Positions 1 through 8,401 of a stretch of DNA of 64,000 nucleotides are shown here, piece by piece; within the stretch, counting starts at the first letter, position 1; every line of letters starts with the position of its first letter. The notes beneath the pieces are model-generated. The model searched no databases. It saw only the letters and a program-made list of their open reading frames with translations, and was not told the DNA's origin. Source of the DNA: Saprospiraceae bacterium (lineage in GTDB: Bacteria > Bacteroidota > Bacteroidia > Chitinophagales > Saprospiraceae); NCBI GenBank assembly GCA_028280415.1, contig JANQLV010000076.1, forward strand, positions 52,083 through 116,082, in the 5' to 3' direction. Made by a program: the position numbers and the translations under genes.

Positions 1-1
1 A

Positions 2-184
2 AGTACTCAAACGGCTCTTATTCCGATTTTTAACATTGCTCTGGCTTCCAAAGAAGTGGTAGCTGGTTCGATCAATTATACCCTGCTCATTCCCGTTTAT
101 ATTTCTCTGTTTATCATCGCCGCTATCGGTATTTTACTTGCAAAACACTGGTTTAATAATGAAAGCAATATTTTCAGAACCTGA
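2..184 (+). CDS. C-terminal fragment of an integral membrane protein
   Basis: An open frame enters from the left edge and stops at TGA 182-184, giving the last 60 residues of a protein whose start lies outside the window. The visible part has a hydrophobic stretch (about residues 28-46, LLIPVYISLFIIAAIGILLA) followed by a short charged tail (KHWFNNE), as at the end of a multi-pass transporter. The preceding short amphipathic stretch would fit an MFS-type permease, but no diagnostic motif is present, so the family is not assigned. Confidence 0.6.
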   Translation, partial: STQTALIPIFNIALASKEVVAGSINYTLLIPVYISLFIIAAIGILLAKHWFNNESNIFRT

Positions 185-293
185 ATTTCATTTTTATACG
201 CTCATAAAAATATTTCTCTCCAATAGACGAAATCAAAGCCTTATACGTTATACCTCAGATTTTAAACTTTATCAATAACCAAACCCTTTTTTA

Positions 294-671
294 ATGAAAA
301 AGATATCATTTTTAACATGCCTGTTAGCACTAGGGCTTTTTGTATTTTCTTGTGGAGACGATGATGATGTTGATATTGATCCGGTAGTAGTTATTTCTGC
401 TCCAATGGATGGCTCAACGGTTGCAGCTGGTGATACGATTTTATTTGGTTTTAGCGTAACGGATGATATAGGTCTGCAAACGATAACACTTTCCGGTTCG
501 CTAGGTCTTAGCGAAACGATCACCACTTTCGATACTGAAACGAGCCATGCGGTAAATGGAAGTATTGCTCTTGATCCAGCTACGCCAGCAGGTGATCAGA
601 CTATTATCGTTACTGCTGAAGATACCGGGGGGAATACGGGTAGCGCTACTACTACTATTACGGTCCAGTAA
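294..671 (+). CDS. Small surface lipoprotein with one Ig-like domain
   Basis: 125 residues. A signal peptide ends in a lipobox with the lipidated cysteine at residue 20 (LFVFSC). The next residues, GDDDDVDID, are acidic and resemble the Bacteroidota lipoprotein export signal that sends lipoproteins to the outer surface. The rest is a single beta-rich domain (VVISAPMDGSTVAAGDTI onwards, residues 31-125) with the spacing of bacterial Ig-like/cadherin-like modules (a GNTGSATTTITV ending). No enzyme motif is seen. It stands alone between the edge fragment and a convergent TPR gene, with its own terminator. A role in surface binding is inference. Confidence 0.8.
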   Translation: MKKISFLTCLLALGLFVFSCGDDDDVDIDPVVVISAPMDGSTVAAGDTILFGFSVTDDIGLQTITLSGSLGLSETITTFDTETSHAVNGSIALDPATPAGDQTIIVTAEDTGGNTGSATTTITVQ

Positions 672-695
672 AAAAACCTATCTTCAATAAAAGAT

Positions 696-734
696 AAAAG
701 GGGATAGCTGAACAATGTTTAGCGTCCCTTTTTT
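696..734 (+). terminator. Rho-independent terminator after the small lipoprotein gene
   Basis: The arms AAAGGGGA and TCCCTTTT flank an inner stem GCTGAACA/TGTTTAGC, followed by a T-rich run. The mirrored A-run means it could also stop transcripts from the convergent minus-strand gene. Confidence 0.75.
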
Positions 735-790
735 ATTTGTACTAATAACTTTTCCGTTTTTCAATAAAATCAAAAGTCGAATAACAAGCG

Positions 791-2302
791 CTATTTCAAG
801 CGGTTCAAACCGGCTTTTGCTTTTTGATGAAGGCTGCTGCGATATTCTTTAGGCTTGATTGACAGGCAATCTTTGTAGTACTTTCGAGCCAGGCTCAACC
901 GGCCAACGGCTTCGTAGATATGACCAATTTGTAAAGCTGCATTGCAGGCATAAAACCAGGGTTCATCACGGCCATTCCGAATCGTAGATTCATAATGGGC
1001 AATCGCTTCATCTGATTTACCTAGTTTATGGGTAATCCGTCCCAATCGATAGGTAAACTCAATTTGAAATTGTCTAATCTCAAAATGAGTACTCGTTTTG
1101 GTATTGAGTAGCTGGTATGCTTTGTGATAGTACCCTCCATCGAAAAGCACTCGTGCTTTTAAAAGCGTTTTATTCGGAACTTGTCCCTTCTCTGCTTCTT
1201 TTAAAGCATTTTTATCGCCATCAACGACCGTAGAGCCATCCTTTTTACATTTGGCAATAAAAACTTTATAATTGATTTCATCCCCATTTAGCAGATAGTA
1301 CCAGGCTATTTTTTGATTGGCCTGTTTAATATAATTTACCCCCTGGAATTTGCTCAGATATTTTTGTAAATAAATAATTGCATCGGGATCGAGACGATTG
1401 AGTTTTGCCGAGCCGAGCATATAATCAAGGTATGGAAAAGGCATAAAAACCTGGCCTTTTGGACGATCCAGGAGCAAGCGAATTGCTTCATCATTTTTGC
1501 CGGTACGCATAGCGACGTTGGCTAGTGCAAAACAGGCTAAGGGATTCCTATCGGGCTTCAGTTTACCGGAGCGGATCAATTCCCAGGCTGCGGCATCCTG
1601 GTTTTTCAAATATAACAGCAAAAAAGCGTACATCACCAGAGTTTCCTCTTCGAAAATAAACTCATTACGGCTGGCATAATCCAGTACGGCTTCTATTTCT
1701 CCGCGTCCCTGTTCGATCGTTCCGGACATTCCGCCCAGTAATTTGACCCCCCATTTATAACTATCGGGAACCGTTCCAATAATCGCATGCAAAATTCCCA
1801 TGCTCTTTTTATTGGCAATAAAGTCCGGAAACTTTTTACTGTTTTTTTTCAGTTGCTTATAAGCACTTTTCACCTCGTTAAAAGCCGTAAAATATTCTTC
1901 GAATTTTAGACGGGCAAGAGCCCATTGTAATTTCACCTCGGCCTGCGTATACAGATAATAGGGAGAATTCGGATCTCCTTTTTTCAATTGTTTGAGTCGA
2001 TAATCTTTATTGCGGGCGAGCTGTTTAAACTCTTTTTTATTTTCGTTAATGAAAATGGTAAAGAAGTCGATATAATTTTCAATATGATAAACAATCAGAT
2101 TATCCGGCTCTTCATATTTTATTTGATAAATCAGTTGCCGGGCCTCATCAAATCTTAGACTGATTGCTTTTTCGTAGGCTTTTTTAGCTTTAGGTGTGAT
2201 TTCAAATCGCCCCTCTGCTATCGCATTGCAGTAGCCCAGCAGCAGGAAAAGAAACAGATATCGTCGTAAAAACAGGCTTTTGTAAATAAGGTATTTGGTC
2301 AT
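791..2302 (-). CDS. Secreted/periplasmic tetratricopeptide-repeat protein
   Basis: 503 residues. The N-terminus has a basic stretch and a hydrophobic core (YLFLFLLLGYCNAIAEG, to about residue 30), consistent with Sec export. The remainder is helical with degenerate TPR units: an early one at about 35-70 (AKKAYEKAISLRFDEARQL), several mid-protein, and clear ones near the C-terminus (GKSDEAIAHYESTIRNG; GRLSLARKYYKDCLSIKP). The layout recalls TTC39/Iml2-like TPR proteins common in Saprospiria. No catalytic motif is visible, so it is probably a scaffold. It is transcribed toward the lipoprotein gene and separated by a terminator from the gene upstream of it. Confidence 0.75.
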   Translation of the reverse strand: MTKYLIYKSLFLRRYLFLFLLLGYCNAIAEGRFEITPKAKKAYEKAISLRFDEARQLIYQIKYEEPDNLIVYHIENYIDFFTIFINENKKEFKQLARNKDYRLKQLKKGDPNSPYYLYTQAEVKLQWALARLKFEEYFTAFNEVKSAYKQLKKNSKKFPDFIANKKSMGILHAIIGTVPDSYKWGVKLLGGMSGTIEQGRGEIEAVLDYASRNEFIFEEETLVMYAFLLLYLKNQDAAAWELIRSGKLKPDRNPLACFALANVAMRTGKNDEAIRLLLDRPKGQVFMPFPYLDYMLGSAKLNRLDPDAIIYLQKYLSKFQGVNYIKQANQKIAWYYLLNGDEINYKVFIAKCKKDGSTVVDGDKNALKEAEKGQVPNKTLLKARVLFDGGYYHKAYQLLNTKTSTHFEIRQFQIEFTYRLGRITHKLGKSDEAIAHYESTIRNGRDEPWFYACNAALQIGHIYEAVGRLSLARKYYKDCLSIKPKEYRSSLHQKAKAGLNRLK

Positions 2303-2371
2303 TCGATTTCGTTATTCAATTCCAGATACTTTAACGATGAAAAATAAGCAAGGAGCATCGAAAATTGAAAT

Positions 2372-2410
2372 AATGAAAAATCCCGAATTTTTGTAGAAAT
2401 TCGGGATTAT
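2372..2410 (-). terminator. Terminator of the panC-to-zinc-ribbon gene cluster
   Basis: A perfect 12-bp inverted repeat (AATCCCGAATTT / AAATTCGGGATT, 2379-2390 and 2397-2408) with a six-base loop. On the minus strand the stem is followed by a T-rich tail. It lies 40 bases beyond the stop of the zinc-ribbon gene. Confidence 0.8.
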
Positions 2411-2448
2411 AGAACTTAATTATTTTATCAATTATTGCCGGAAGCGAG

Positions 2449-3201
2449 TTACTTTGTAATCTCAACATCCATGATATTATCATCAACCAGTACGCGACCA
2501 CAATGCTCACAGGCAATTACTTTCTTCCGCATTCCGATTTCCAACTGAACTTGTGGGGGAATTTTATTAAAACATCCTCCACAGGAGTTTCTGGAAACAG
2601 TCACTACAGCCAAGCCATTTCTATAACTGGTACGCACTCTATCATAAGCTTTAAGCAATCTGGCTTCTACTTTTTTTCTTGCTTTTTCTGATTTTTTTAT
2701 CAGTTTTTGCTCATCTGACTCTGTCTTTTCGATGATCTTTTCCAACTCCACTTTTTTCACTTCCAAATCGGCTTTCTTATTATTCAAACGCTCTGTTGCT
2801 GCGTTCAAAGTCTCCTGCTTATTGGCTTTGATGCCCGTCGTTTCGCGAATTTTCTTTTCAGAAAGCTGGATTTCCAGGCGCTGAAGTTCCAGCTCTTTTT
2901 GTAAGGCATCGTATTCCCGATTGTTCTTTACATTATCCATTTGCTTTTCATAACGTTCGATCAAGGCTTCGGCCTCCTTGATATTTCCGTGATGACGACT
3001 AACTTCCTTCTCTATATCCTCAACGTTATTTTCCAATCGTTGTACACGTGTTTCCAAACCGACTATTTCATCTTCCAGGTCGCGTACTTCCATTGGAAGT
3101 TCTCCTTTTAAGATCGCGATCTCGTCGATTTCTGAATCAATTAACTGTAAATCGTATAGCAGTTTTAGCTTTTCAGCAACGGTTAATTCTGTATTCACCA
3201 T
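2449..3201 (-). CDS. Coiled-coil protein with C4 zinc ribbon (DUF164/CdsZ-like)
   Basis: 250 residues. Residues about 5-185 are a long charged coiled coil with heptad character. The C-terminal part holds two cysteine pairs, CGGC at 207-210 and CEHC at 231-234, which make the C4 zinc ribbon of the family (helical hairpin plus zf-RING_7-type ribbon). Relatives such as HP0958 and CdsZ bind nucleic acid or act as chaperones, but the role in Bacteroidota is not established. It is the last gene of the minus-strand cluster, 95 bases after the NIF3 gene, a pairing seen widely in Bacteroidota. The length is normal for the family. Confidence 0.88.
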   Translation of the reverse strand: MVNTELTVAEKLKLLYDLQLIDSEIDEIAILKGELPMEVRDLEDEIVGLETRVQRLENNVEDIEKEVSRHHGNIKEAEALIERYEKQMDNVKNNREYDALQKELELQRLEIQLSEKKIRETTGIKANKQETLNAATERLNNKKADLEVKKVELEKIIEKTESDEQKLIKKSEKARKKVEARLLKAYDRVRTSYRNGLAVVTVSRNSCGGCFNKIPPQVQLEIGMRKKVIACEHCGRVLVDDNIMDVEITK

Positions 3202-3296
3202 GTATCTTATTGATTTTTATTTGAACACAAAACGCTGATTTTCAATATCTTTTATAAAAAATCGAATATCAGCGATAATTATTTACATATAGAAAT

Positions 3297-4349
3297 TTAA
3301 AAATATTTTACAGGGTTGGTATTCACTTTTGTGCAATGAGCGGCAAATATACGAAATTTCTCGCTTATTATCTCATGTAAAAGCTCGATTGTATATTGTT
3401 CACTCTCATAATGTCCAATATCTGCAATTACAATTTTGCCATCAGCATCGAAAAATTCATGATATTTATAGTCCGCAGTAACAAAAATATCTGCTTTTTG
3501 ACGAATGGCATGCTTTAATAAAAAGCCTCCGGCCCCTCCACAAACGGCAACACTTCGCACTCTTCGGTTTCTCAATCGGGTATGCCGTATTACTCCGGCT
3601 TTCATTGCCTTTTTTAATTGCTTTAGAAAAACGGTTTCCGCTATTGGTTCTTCCAACTCTCCGATCATTCCCGAACCATAATGGCTATTTTCGTTTTCGA
3701 TCTCTGAAATCTCATAAGCCGGATTAGACACCGGATAATATTGTTTCAGAGTTTTTATAATTAGTCCTTGGATAGCTACCGGGAATACCATTTCCAGTTT
3801 GACTTCCGCAGTCCCCGCTCCCTTCTGGTGACTTACCCCCACCGCCGTATGGCTATGTTTTTCCAATCCGTTGTAGGACCCTGCGCCAATTGCTTCTAAA
3901 GCCATACGAACAGATTCTGAATAGTTGGGATTCAAATACGTTGTCAATTTTTTAAGCCCCCGCTTGGGTGCTAAAATTCTGGTGTTTTTCAATCCCAGTT
4001 TTTCTGCTATTTTAGCATTTACTCCTTGTCGATAGACATTATCCAGGTTAGTGTGTATGGCATAAATTGCTATATCATTTTTAATGGCATCGATCACCAC
4101 TCTTTCTACATAATTATTCCCATTGAAACGCTTCATGCCTTTGAAAACAATGGGATGATGTGCAATTACCAGATTGCATCCAAGCGATTTGGCTTCATTC
4201 AATACCGCTTCGGTAGCATCCAGACAAATCAATACCCCTTTAATCTCTGTATCGCCATTTCCGACTATCAGTCCGGCATTGTCATAAGATTCCTGATACA
4301 TTGCAGGAGCAATGGTTTCAAGAAAAGATATGAGATTTTTAATTTTCAT
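3297..4349 (-). CDS. NIF3-like dinuclear metal-centre protein (YbgI/YqfO family)
   Basis: 350 residues. Metal-ligand motifs of the NIF3 fold are present: AHHPIVF near the N-terminus, HTNLDN, and GHYESEQ near the C-terminus. The family forms hexameric toroids with a two-metal site; a GTP cyclohydrolase activity has been proposed but its cellular substrate is not settled. The length and the central insertion (about residues 130-230, between the two NIF3 halves) match the long YqfO-type members that carry a CutA/PII-like domain. The protein ends in TNPVKYF, a typical Bacteroidota ending. The gene lies 12 bases downstream of rfaE2. Confidence 0.9.
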   Translation of the reverse strand: MKIKNLISFLETIAPAMYQESYDNAGLIVGNGDTEIKGVLICLDATEAVLNEAKSLGCNLVIAHHPIVFKGMKRFNGNNYVERVVIDAIKNDIAIYAIHTNLDNVYRQGVNAKIAEKLGLKNTRILAPKRGLKKLTTYLNPNYSESVRMALEAIGAGSYNGLEKHSHTAVGVSHQKGAGTAEVKLEMVFPVAIQGLIIKTLKQYYPVSNPAYEISEIENENSHYGSGMIGELEEPIAETVFLKQLKKAMKAGVIRHTRLRNRRVRSVAVCGGAGGFLLKHAIRQKADIFVTADYKYHEFFDADGKIVIADIGHYESEQYTIELLHEIISEKFRIFAAHCTKVNTNPVKYF

Positions 4350-4361
4350 TTTTTTAGTTTT

Positions 4362-4856
4362 TCATCCTTTTCGACTTTGCAGTATTTTTTGTTCTATCGA
4401 GGTAGAAGAATACCCTTCGACAAAAGCCAGGCTTTTTACTATCCCTCCCCGTTTCAATACTACGTCGGCACCGATAATTTGTTCGGGCAGCCAATCGCCT
4501 CCTTTCACTAATACATCTGGTAACAATGACTGGATTAGCTCAAGTGGCGTATCTTCTTCAAATTGAACAACTAAATCGACATATTTCATGGCTGCCAGCT
4601 GGAATAAACGCGTTTTTTCATCGTTAATGGGGCGATGTTTGCCTTTTAGCCGCTTTACCGAAGCTTCAGCATTCAGCCCGATCACCAGTCGGTCTCCCAG
4701 TGTCCTGGCTTCGGCCAAATAGTGAATATGCCCATAATGCAACAAATCAAAACATCCATTCGTAAACACTACCTTCTCTCCGGCTGCCTGCCAGCGGGCA
4801 ACACATTCTTTAGCCTTTTCCCAATTCTGTATTTTAGCAGCCAAGCGATCCAGCAT
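4362..4856 (-). CDS. rfaE2: D-glycero-beta-D-manno-heptose 1-phosphate adenylyltransferase
   Basis: 164 residues, the nucleotidyltransferase half of HldE encoded as a separate protein. The signature TNGCFDLLHYGH (residues 32-43) contains the nucleotide-binding HxGH motif. It transfers AMP from ATP to heptose 1-phosphate to make ADP-heptose for the LPS inner core in the cytosol. The ending (VKGGDW, then EGYSSTSIEQKIL) matches known RfaE2 proteins. The kinase half (RfaE1) is not in this window. Its stop abuts the start region of the flippase-like gene with no gap, so the two are probably co-translated. Confidence 0.92.
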   Translation of the reverse strand: MLDRLAAKIQNWEKAKECVARWQAAGEKVVFTNGCFDLLHYGHIHYLAEARTLGDRLVIGLNAEASVKRLKGKHRPINDEKTRLFQLAAMKYVDLVVQFEEDTPLELIQSLLPDVLVKGGDWLPEQIIGADVVLKRGGIVKSLAFVEGYSSTSIEQKILQSRKG

Positions 4857-5933
4857 TTACACGTTTTTTATAGGTTGAGGACGGTATTCGCGATTCATCA
4901 AAGGCAACAAGAGTAAAGATAATATACCTACCAACACATTGCAGCCCAATTGTATGGAAAAGAATAAAATATTAGCAAATGAAAAAGCATCGCCACTATC
5001 CAAACCATAAATCATCAGTGCTTCCGAAGTAAAAAAGTGATAGGTCCCCATTCCTCCCGGCGAAGGAATCAATATTCCAAAAGCCCCGAATACAAAAGCC
5101 ATCAGGCCCGCCACGGGTGATAATTCACTAGTAGGTTCAAAAGCAAAAAAGCAAAGGTAAGTCATCAAATAATACATCACCCAGATATTGATGCTATGCA
5201 AGATAAAGAGAACAGGATTATCCAACTTCCGAATGGTCTGAACACCTTCCCAAAGTCCTTTCAAAGTATTGATCACCTTTTGATAAATCCGGGTTTGTAC
5301 AATTCGCTTTTTAAAAATGAAGAACAGCGCAAACAATATAATTCCACCAATCAGTAAACTTAGGAATAACGGACTCTGCATCAGCCCGCCTCCACTGGAA
5401 CCTCCCTTGCCCTGATTTTGAGAAAGGAAATCCATGATTTTATCAAATTCTATCAAAAAAGCTATTCCTATTGCCGAGGCAAAGCAAAGTACATCCACCG
5501 TTCGTCCGACAACAATAGTTCCCACCAGCTTTTCAACCGGAATTCTTTCATACCTTGACATGGTAGCCGCCCGTATCACTTCGCCAATTCTCGGTAATCC
5601 CAGATTCGCAAAATAGCCTACGATTATGGTAAAAAAGGCATTGGATAAGCGAGGTTTATAACCCATTGGCCTGATCAGCATGTTCCAGCGTGCTGCTCTA
5701 CTCAGGTTACTGATCGTAAAAGCTACCAGGACAATGAATATCCAGAAAAAGTTAGCACTTTTAAAATCGGAAATAATCTTTCCAATCAGATTACATTCTT
5801 CTTCCGGCGTTCCATCGATCTCACATTGCGCCAGATAAGCTGTATTGTATTTGAGATATACAAAGTAAAGAATGCTTAGACCGACTCCCAGAAATAATAA
5901 AAACTTCAGGAAATTGAGTAGTTGTTTGTTCAA
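4857..5933 (-). CDS. Lysylphosphatidylglycerol synthase TM-domain (UPF0104) family protein
   Basis: 358 residues, multi-pass membrane protein. Hydrophobic segments start at about residue 5 and continue through the protein. The family hallmarks are visible: SRAARWNMLIRPMGY followed by ANLGLPRIGEVIRAA, and late IPSPGGMGTYHFF. These are the membrane domain motifs of MprF/AglD-type proteins without the aminoacyltransferase domain. Stand-alone members are thought to move or organise lipids or lipid-linked sugars. Position directly upstream of rfaE2 fits an envelope role, but the substrate is unknown. Confidence 0.85.
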   Translation of the reverse strand: MNKQLLNFLKFLLFLGVGLSILYFVYLKYNTAYLAQCEIDGTPEEECNLIGKIISDFKSANFFWIFIVLVAFTISNLSRAARWNMLIRPMGYKPRLSNAFFTIIVGYFANLGLPRIGEVIRAATMSRYERIPVEKLVGTIVVGRTVDVLCFASAIGIAFLIEFDKIMDFLSQNQGKGGSSGGGLMQSPLFLSLLIGGIILFALFFIFKKRIVQTRIYQKVINTLKGLWEGVQTIRKLDNPVLFILHSINIWVMYYLMTYLCFFAFEPTSELSPVAGLMAFVFGAFGILIPSPGGMGTYHFFTSEALMIYGLDSGDAFSFANILFFSIQLGCNVLVGILSLLLLPLMNREYRPQPIKNV

Positions 5934-5939
5934 AGTTCG

Positions 5940-6287
5940 CTATTTTAGAAGATTATTTTCATCCGGGAAAATTGCAATTGGTTGGTAGTTTTTAGCCTCT
6001 TCCACAGTCATGAGCCCATAAGAAATGATAATCACAATATCGCCGACTGCGGCTTTTCGCGCCGCTGCTCCGTTGAGGCAAATGACTCCCGAACCTCTTT
6101 CCCCTTTGATCACGTAAGTTTCAAGGCGTTCTCCATTATTGTTATTGACAATTTGTACACGCTCCCCCTCCAGCAGATTAGCTGCATCCATCAGATCCTC
6201 ATCAATTGTTATACTTCCCACATAATTAAGGTCTGCCTGCGTTACTTTTACTCTATGTATTTTGGACTTAAATCTTTGAATTAGCAT
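5940..6287 (-). CDS. panD: Aspartate 1-decarboxylase, pyruvoyl-dependent
   Basis: 115 residues, the normal proenzyme size. The self-cleavage site is Gly24-Ser25 in NYVGSITID; Ser25 becomes the pyruvoyl cofactor that decarboxylates L-aspartate to beta-alanine for pantothenate and CoA synthesis. Other family residues are present (Lys9 near the N-terminus, [16 protein letters not shown]). It lies 90 bases downstream of panC on the same strand, so beta-alanine supply and its condensation with pantoate are encoded together. A six-base gap separates it from the next gene. Confidence 0.95.
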   Translation of the reverse strand: MLIQRFKSKIHRVKVTQADLNYVGSITIDEDLMDAANLLEGERVQIVNNNNGERLETYVIKGERGSGVICLNGAAARKAAVGDIVIIISYGLMTVEEAKNYQPIAIFPDENNLLK

Positions 6288-6377
6288 ATTTTTTTATTTA
6301 CGTAATCTGCAAAACCTTAAATAATCCCCCATTTTCCCGAATATTCATAGCATTGTGCACTATGGTATTCTGAGTAT

Positions 6378-7232
6378 TTATTTCTGGTTTTTTAAGATCA
6401 TATTATCGATCAAGCGAACCTCCCCTACCCAAACAGCAGTACAGGCCACTACCAGATCGGCATCTTTGAATTGATCGATTGCTTGTAAAGTAATTCCGTT
6501 AACAATTTTAAAATATTCGGGTTTATAGCCACAATCCGAGATCTTTTTCATGGCCCACTGACTGATTTCACCCGGTTTTTCTTGCTTCATTTTCTCTTTG
6601 GCCTCATTTAGAACCTGATAAATGATCGTGCTTTGGCTTCGATCTTCTACACTCAAACGCCGATTCCGTGAACTCATTGCTAAACCATTATCTTCTCTTA
6701 CGATTGGGCACATAATAAGTTCAATTTCCGATTGCATTTGTTGAAGCATGTTTCGGACGATAGTTAACTGCTGAAAATCTTTTTGCCCCATGAAAAGTTT
6801 ATGCGGCTCAACGATTTGGAGCAAACGCCATACAACCTGGGCCATACCATCAAAATGTCCCGGACGAAAATATCCTTCCATCACGGTAGCTAAATCTCCA
6901 AAATCCAGCTCCAGATTGGTGTCCAGCCCCGGAGGATATACCTCCGTATCCAGAGGCCAAAACAGAATATCATTATCTGCTGATGACAGTAAATCGATAT
7001 CCGCTCCTATTGTCCTCGGGTATTTTTCCAGATCAGATGTATCATTAAATTGCGTAGGATTAACAAAAATACTACAAACGGTAAGGTCCGATTGCGATTT
7101 GGAAGCCCGAATCAAAGAAAGATGCCCTTCGTGTAAAGCTCCCATTGTTGGTACAAATCCAATAACATTGCCCTCCTTTCGTTTAGTATTCAAATACTGT
7201 TGTAAATCCGCTACTTTTTTAAACAAAAACAT
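6378..7232 (-). CDS. panC: Pantothenate synthetase
   Basis: 284 residues from the ATG at 7230-7232. The longer frame reaching 7277 adds 15 residues unlike the family, so the internal Met (MFLFKKV) is preferred. Signatures: VPTMGALHEGH (residues 27-37, HIGH-type ATP site), FMGQKDFQQL, and the KMSKS-like loop SSRNRRLS. It joins pantoate and beta-alanine with ATP to give pantothenate in the cytosol. It is the first gene of the minus-strand cluster and is divergent from the glycogen-synthase-like gene, so both promoters lie in 7233-7409. Confidence 0.95.
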   Translation of the reverse strand: MFLFKKVADLQQYLNTKRKEGNVIGFVPTMGALHEGHLSLIRASKSQSDLTVCSIFVNPTQFNDTSDLEKYPRTIGADIDLLSSADNDILFWPLDTEVYPPGLDTNLELDFGDLATVMEGYFRPGHFDGMAQVVWRLLQIVEPHKLFMGQKDFQQLTIVRNMLQQMQSEIELIMCPIVREDNGLAMSSRNRRLSVEDRSQSTIIYQVLNEAKEKMKQEKPGEISQWAMKKISDCGYKPEYFKIVNGITLQAIDQFKDADLVVACTAVWVGEVRLIDNMILKNQK

Positions 7233-7353
7233 AATGAATTTGTAGTTAAAACAGGGTTTTTGATAGAAATCACGCAAATATAGACGTTTTTATTAACATC
7301 ACCTTAACTCAAAGAATGGAATGCTTTATAATAGATAAGTCTTAATTTTTTAC

Positions 7354-7361
7354 TATTTTTG
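7354..7361 (+). promoter_or_regulatory. Candidate -7 box for the glycogen-synthase-domain gene
   Basis: TATTTTTG matches the Bacteroidota -7 consensus TAnnTTTG and lies 49 bases upstream of the ATG at 7410. I find no convincing -33 TTTG at the usual distance, so this is only a candidate. Confidence 0.3.
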
Positions 7362-7409
7362 CAAATCTGTTCATTGAAGTGAAAATTATTTTCTAAAATA
7401 TATGTGTAT

Positions 7410-8228
7410 ATGGATAAGAAGAAAGTCCTGATTGTAACTCAGGAAATGAAACCTTACACAGCTCTTTCCGAAATTTCTGAAATAGCTCGTAAACTTCCTC
7501 AGTATGTGCAAGAAAACGGGATGGAGATCAGAGTGTTGATGCCACGCTTTGGAACAATTAATGAACGACGACATAGATTACACGAAGTAGTTCGTCTTTC
7601 TGGTATGAATATTATAGTAGATGATGACGATTTTCCACTGATAATTAAGGTTGCTTCTCTCCCCGGTGCAAGAATGCAGGTCTACTTCTTGGATAACGAG
7701 GATTTCTTTAAGCGTAAATCTATTTTCGAAAATGATCAGGGTAAGCCTTTTGATGATAATGCAGATCGAATGATCTTCTTCTGTAAAGGTGTTATTGAAA
7801 CAGTGAAAAAGTTCGGCTGGGCTCCGGATATCGTACATTGTCACGGATGGATGACCAGTCTGGTTCCTTTATATTTGAAAACGGCTTACGATAAAGAGCC
7901 TATTTTTCAAAATTCAAAAGTAGTCTATTCTGTCTACGAAAATTCACTGGAGAAAACCTTTACCGGCGAATTTGTTTCCAAAGCTTCTATCAATAATCTT
8001 GATCCGGAAGATTTGACCGCTTACCAGAATGGTACTGGCATTACTTTGCACAAAGGAGCAATGAATTATGCTGATGCGGTAATTAAAGGGAGTGAAAATC
8101 TGGGAGAATCTGATGTGCAATTGCTGGATGCATTGGAAAAACCGGTACTCGAGTTTTTAAGCGAAGAAGAATACCTGCCTGCTTATATGGAACTTTATAA
8201 TGAGTTACTTCAGCAGGAAGTTGAATAA
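7410..8228 (+). CDS. Glycogen/starch synthase N-terminal (GT5) domain protein, truncated type
   Basis: 272 residues from ATG 7410; an in-frame GTG six bases upstream is less likely. The sequence follows the N-terminal Rossmann half of GT5 glycogen synthases: KKVLIVTQEMKPY, then YFLDNEDFF, and PDIVHCHGWMTSLVPLYL. Full enzymes are about 480 residues and carry ADP-glucose-binding motifs in a C-terminal half, which is absent here. The usual KxGGL loop near the start is replaced by KPYTALSE. Catalysis therefore looks unlikely without a partner. A free-standing gene of this kind next to panC and a DUF4270 gene recurs in Bacteroidota, so this is a family form, not a fresh truncation. Function unknown. 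Confidence 0.8.
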   Translation: MDKKKVLIVTQEMKPYTALSEISEIARKLPQYVQENGMEIRVLMPRFGTINERRHRLHEVVRLSGMNIIVDDDDFPLIIKVASLPGARMQVYFLDNEDFFKRKSIFENDQGKPFDDNADRMIFFCKGVIETVKKFGWAPDIVHCHGWMTSLVPLYLKTAYDKEPIFQNSKVVYSVYENSLEKTFTGEFVSKASINNLDPEDLTAYQNGTGITLHKGAMNYADAVIKGSENLGESDVQLLDALEKPVLEFLSEEEYLPAYMELYNELLQQEVE

Positions 8229-8250
8229 AAGATGCTTCTAAGAAGAAGCG

Positions 8251-8305
8251 AAAACGAACAGAGAATCGTTATCTATTTTGAGACATGGTTCTCTGTTCGG
8301 TTTTA
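8251..8305 (+). terminator. Strong rho-independent terminator
   Basis: An 11-bp inverted repeat, CGAACAGAGAA (8255-8265) and TTCTCTGTTCG (8289-8299), flanked by an A-run before and GTTTTATT after. It separates the glycogen-synthase-like gene from the DUF4270 gene. Confidence 0.8.
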
Positions 8306-8401
8306 TTATCGGGAGTGTTTATGCCTAAAATTGGTTCAATAGCGTTCCCCGAGTTGCGCCTTCCTTGCAAATCTCATTTTTAAAATTTTATCAATCAACA
8401 A

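Noticed and set aside
4026..4511. A 161-codon plus-strand frame across nif3 and rfaE2
   Set aside because: Antisense to two clear genes and crosses their boundary; the translation is Phe/Ile/His-rich noise.
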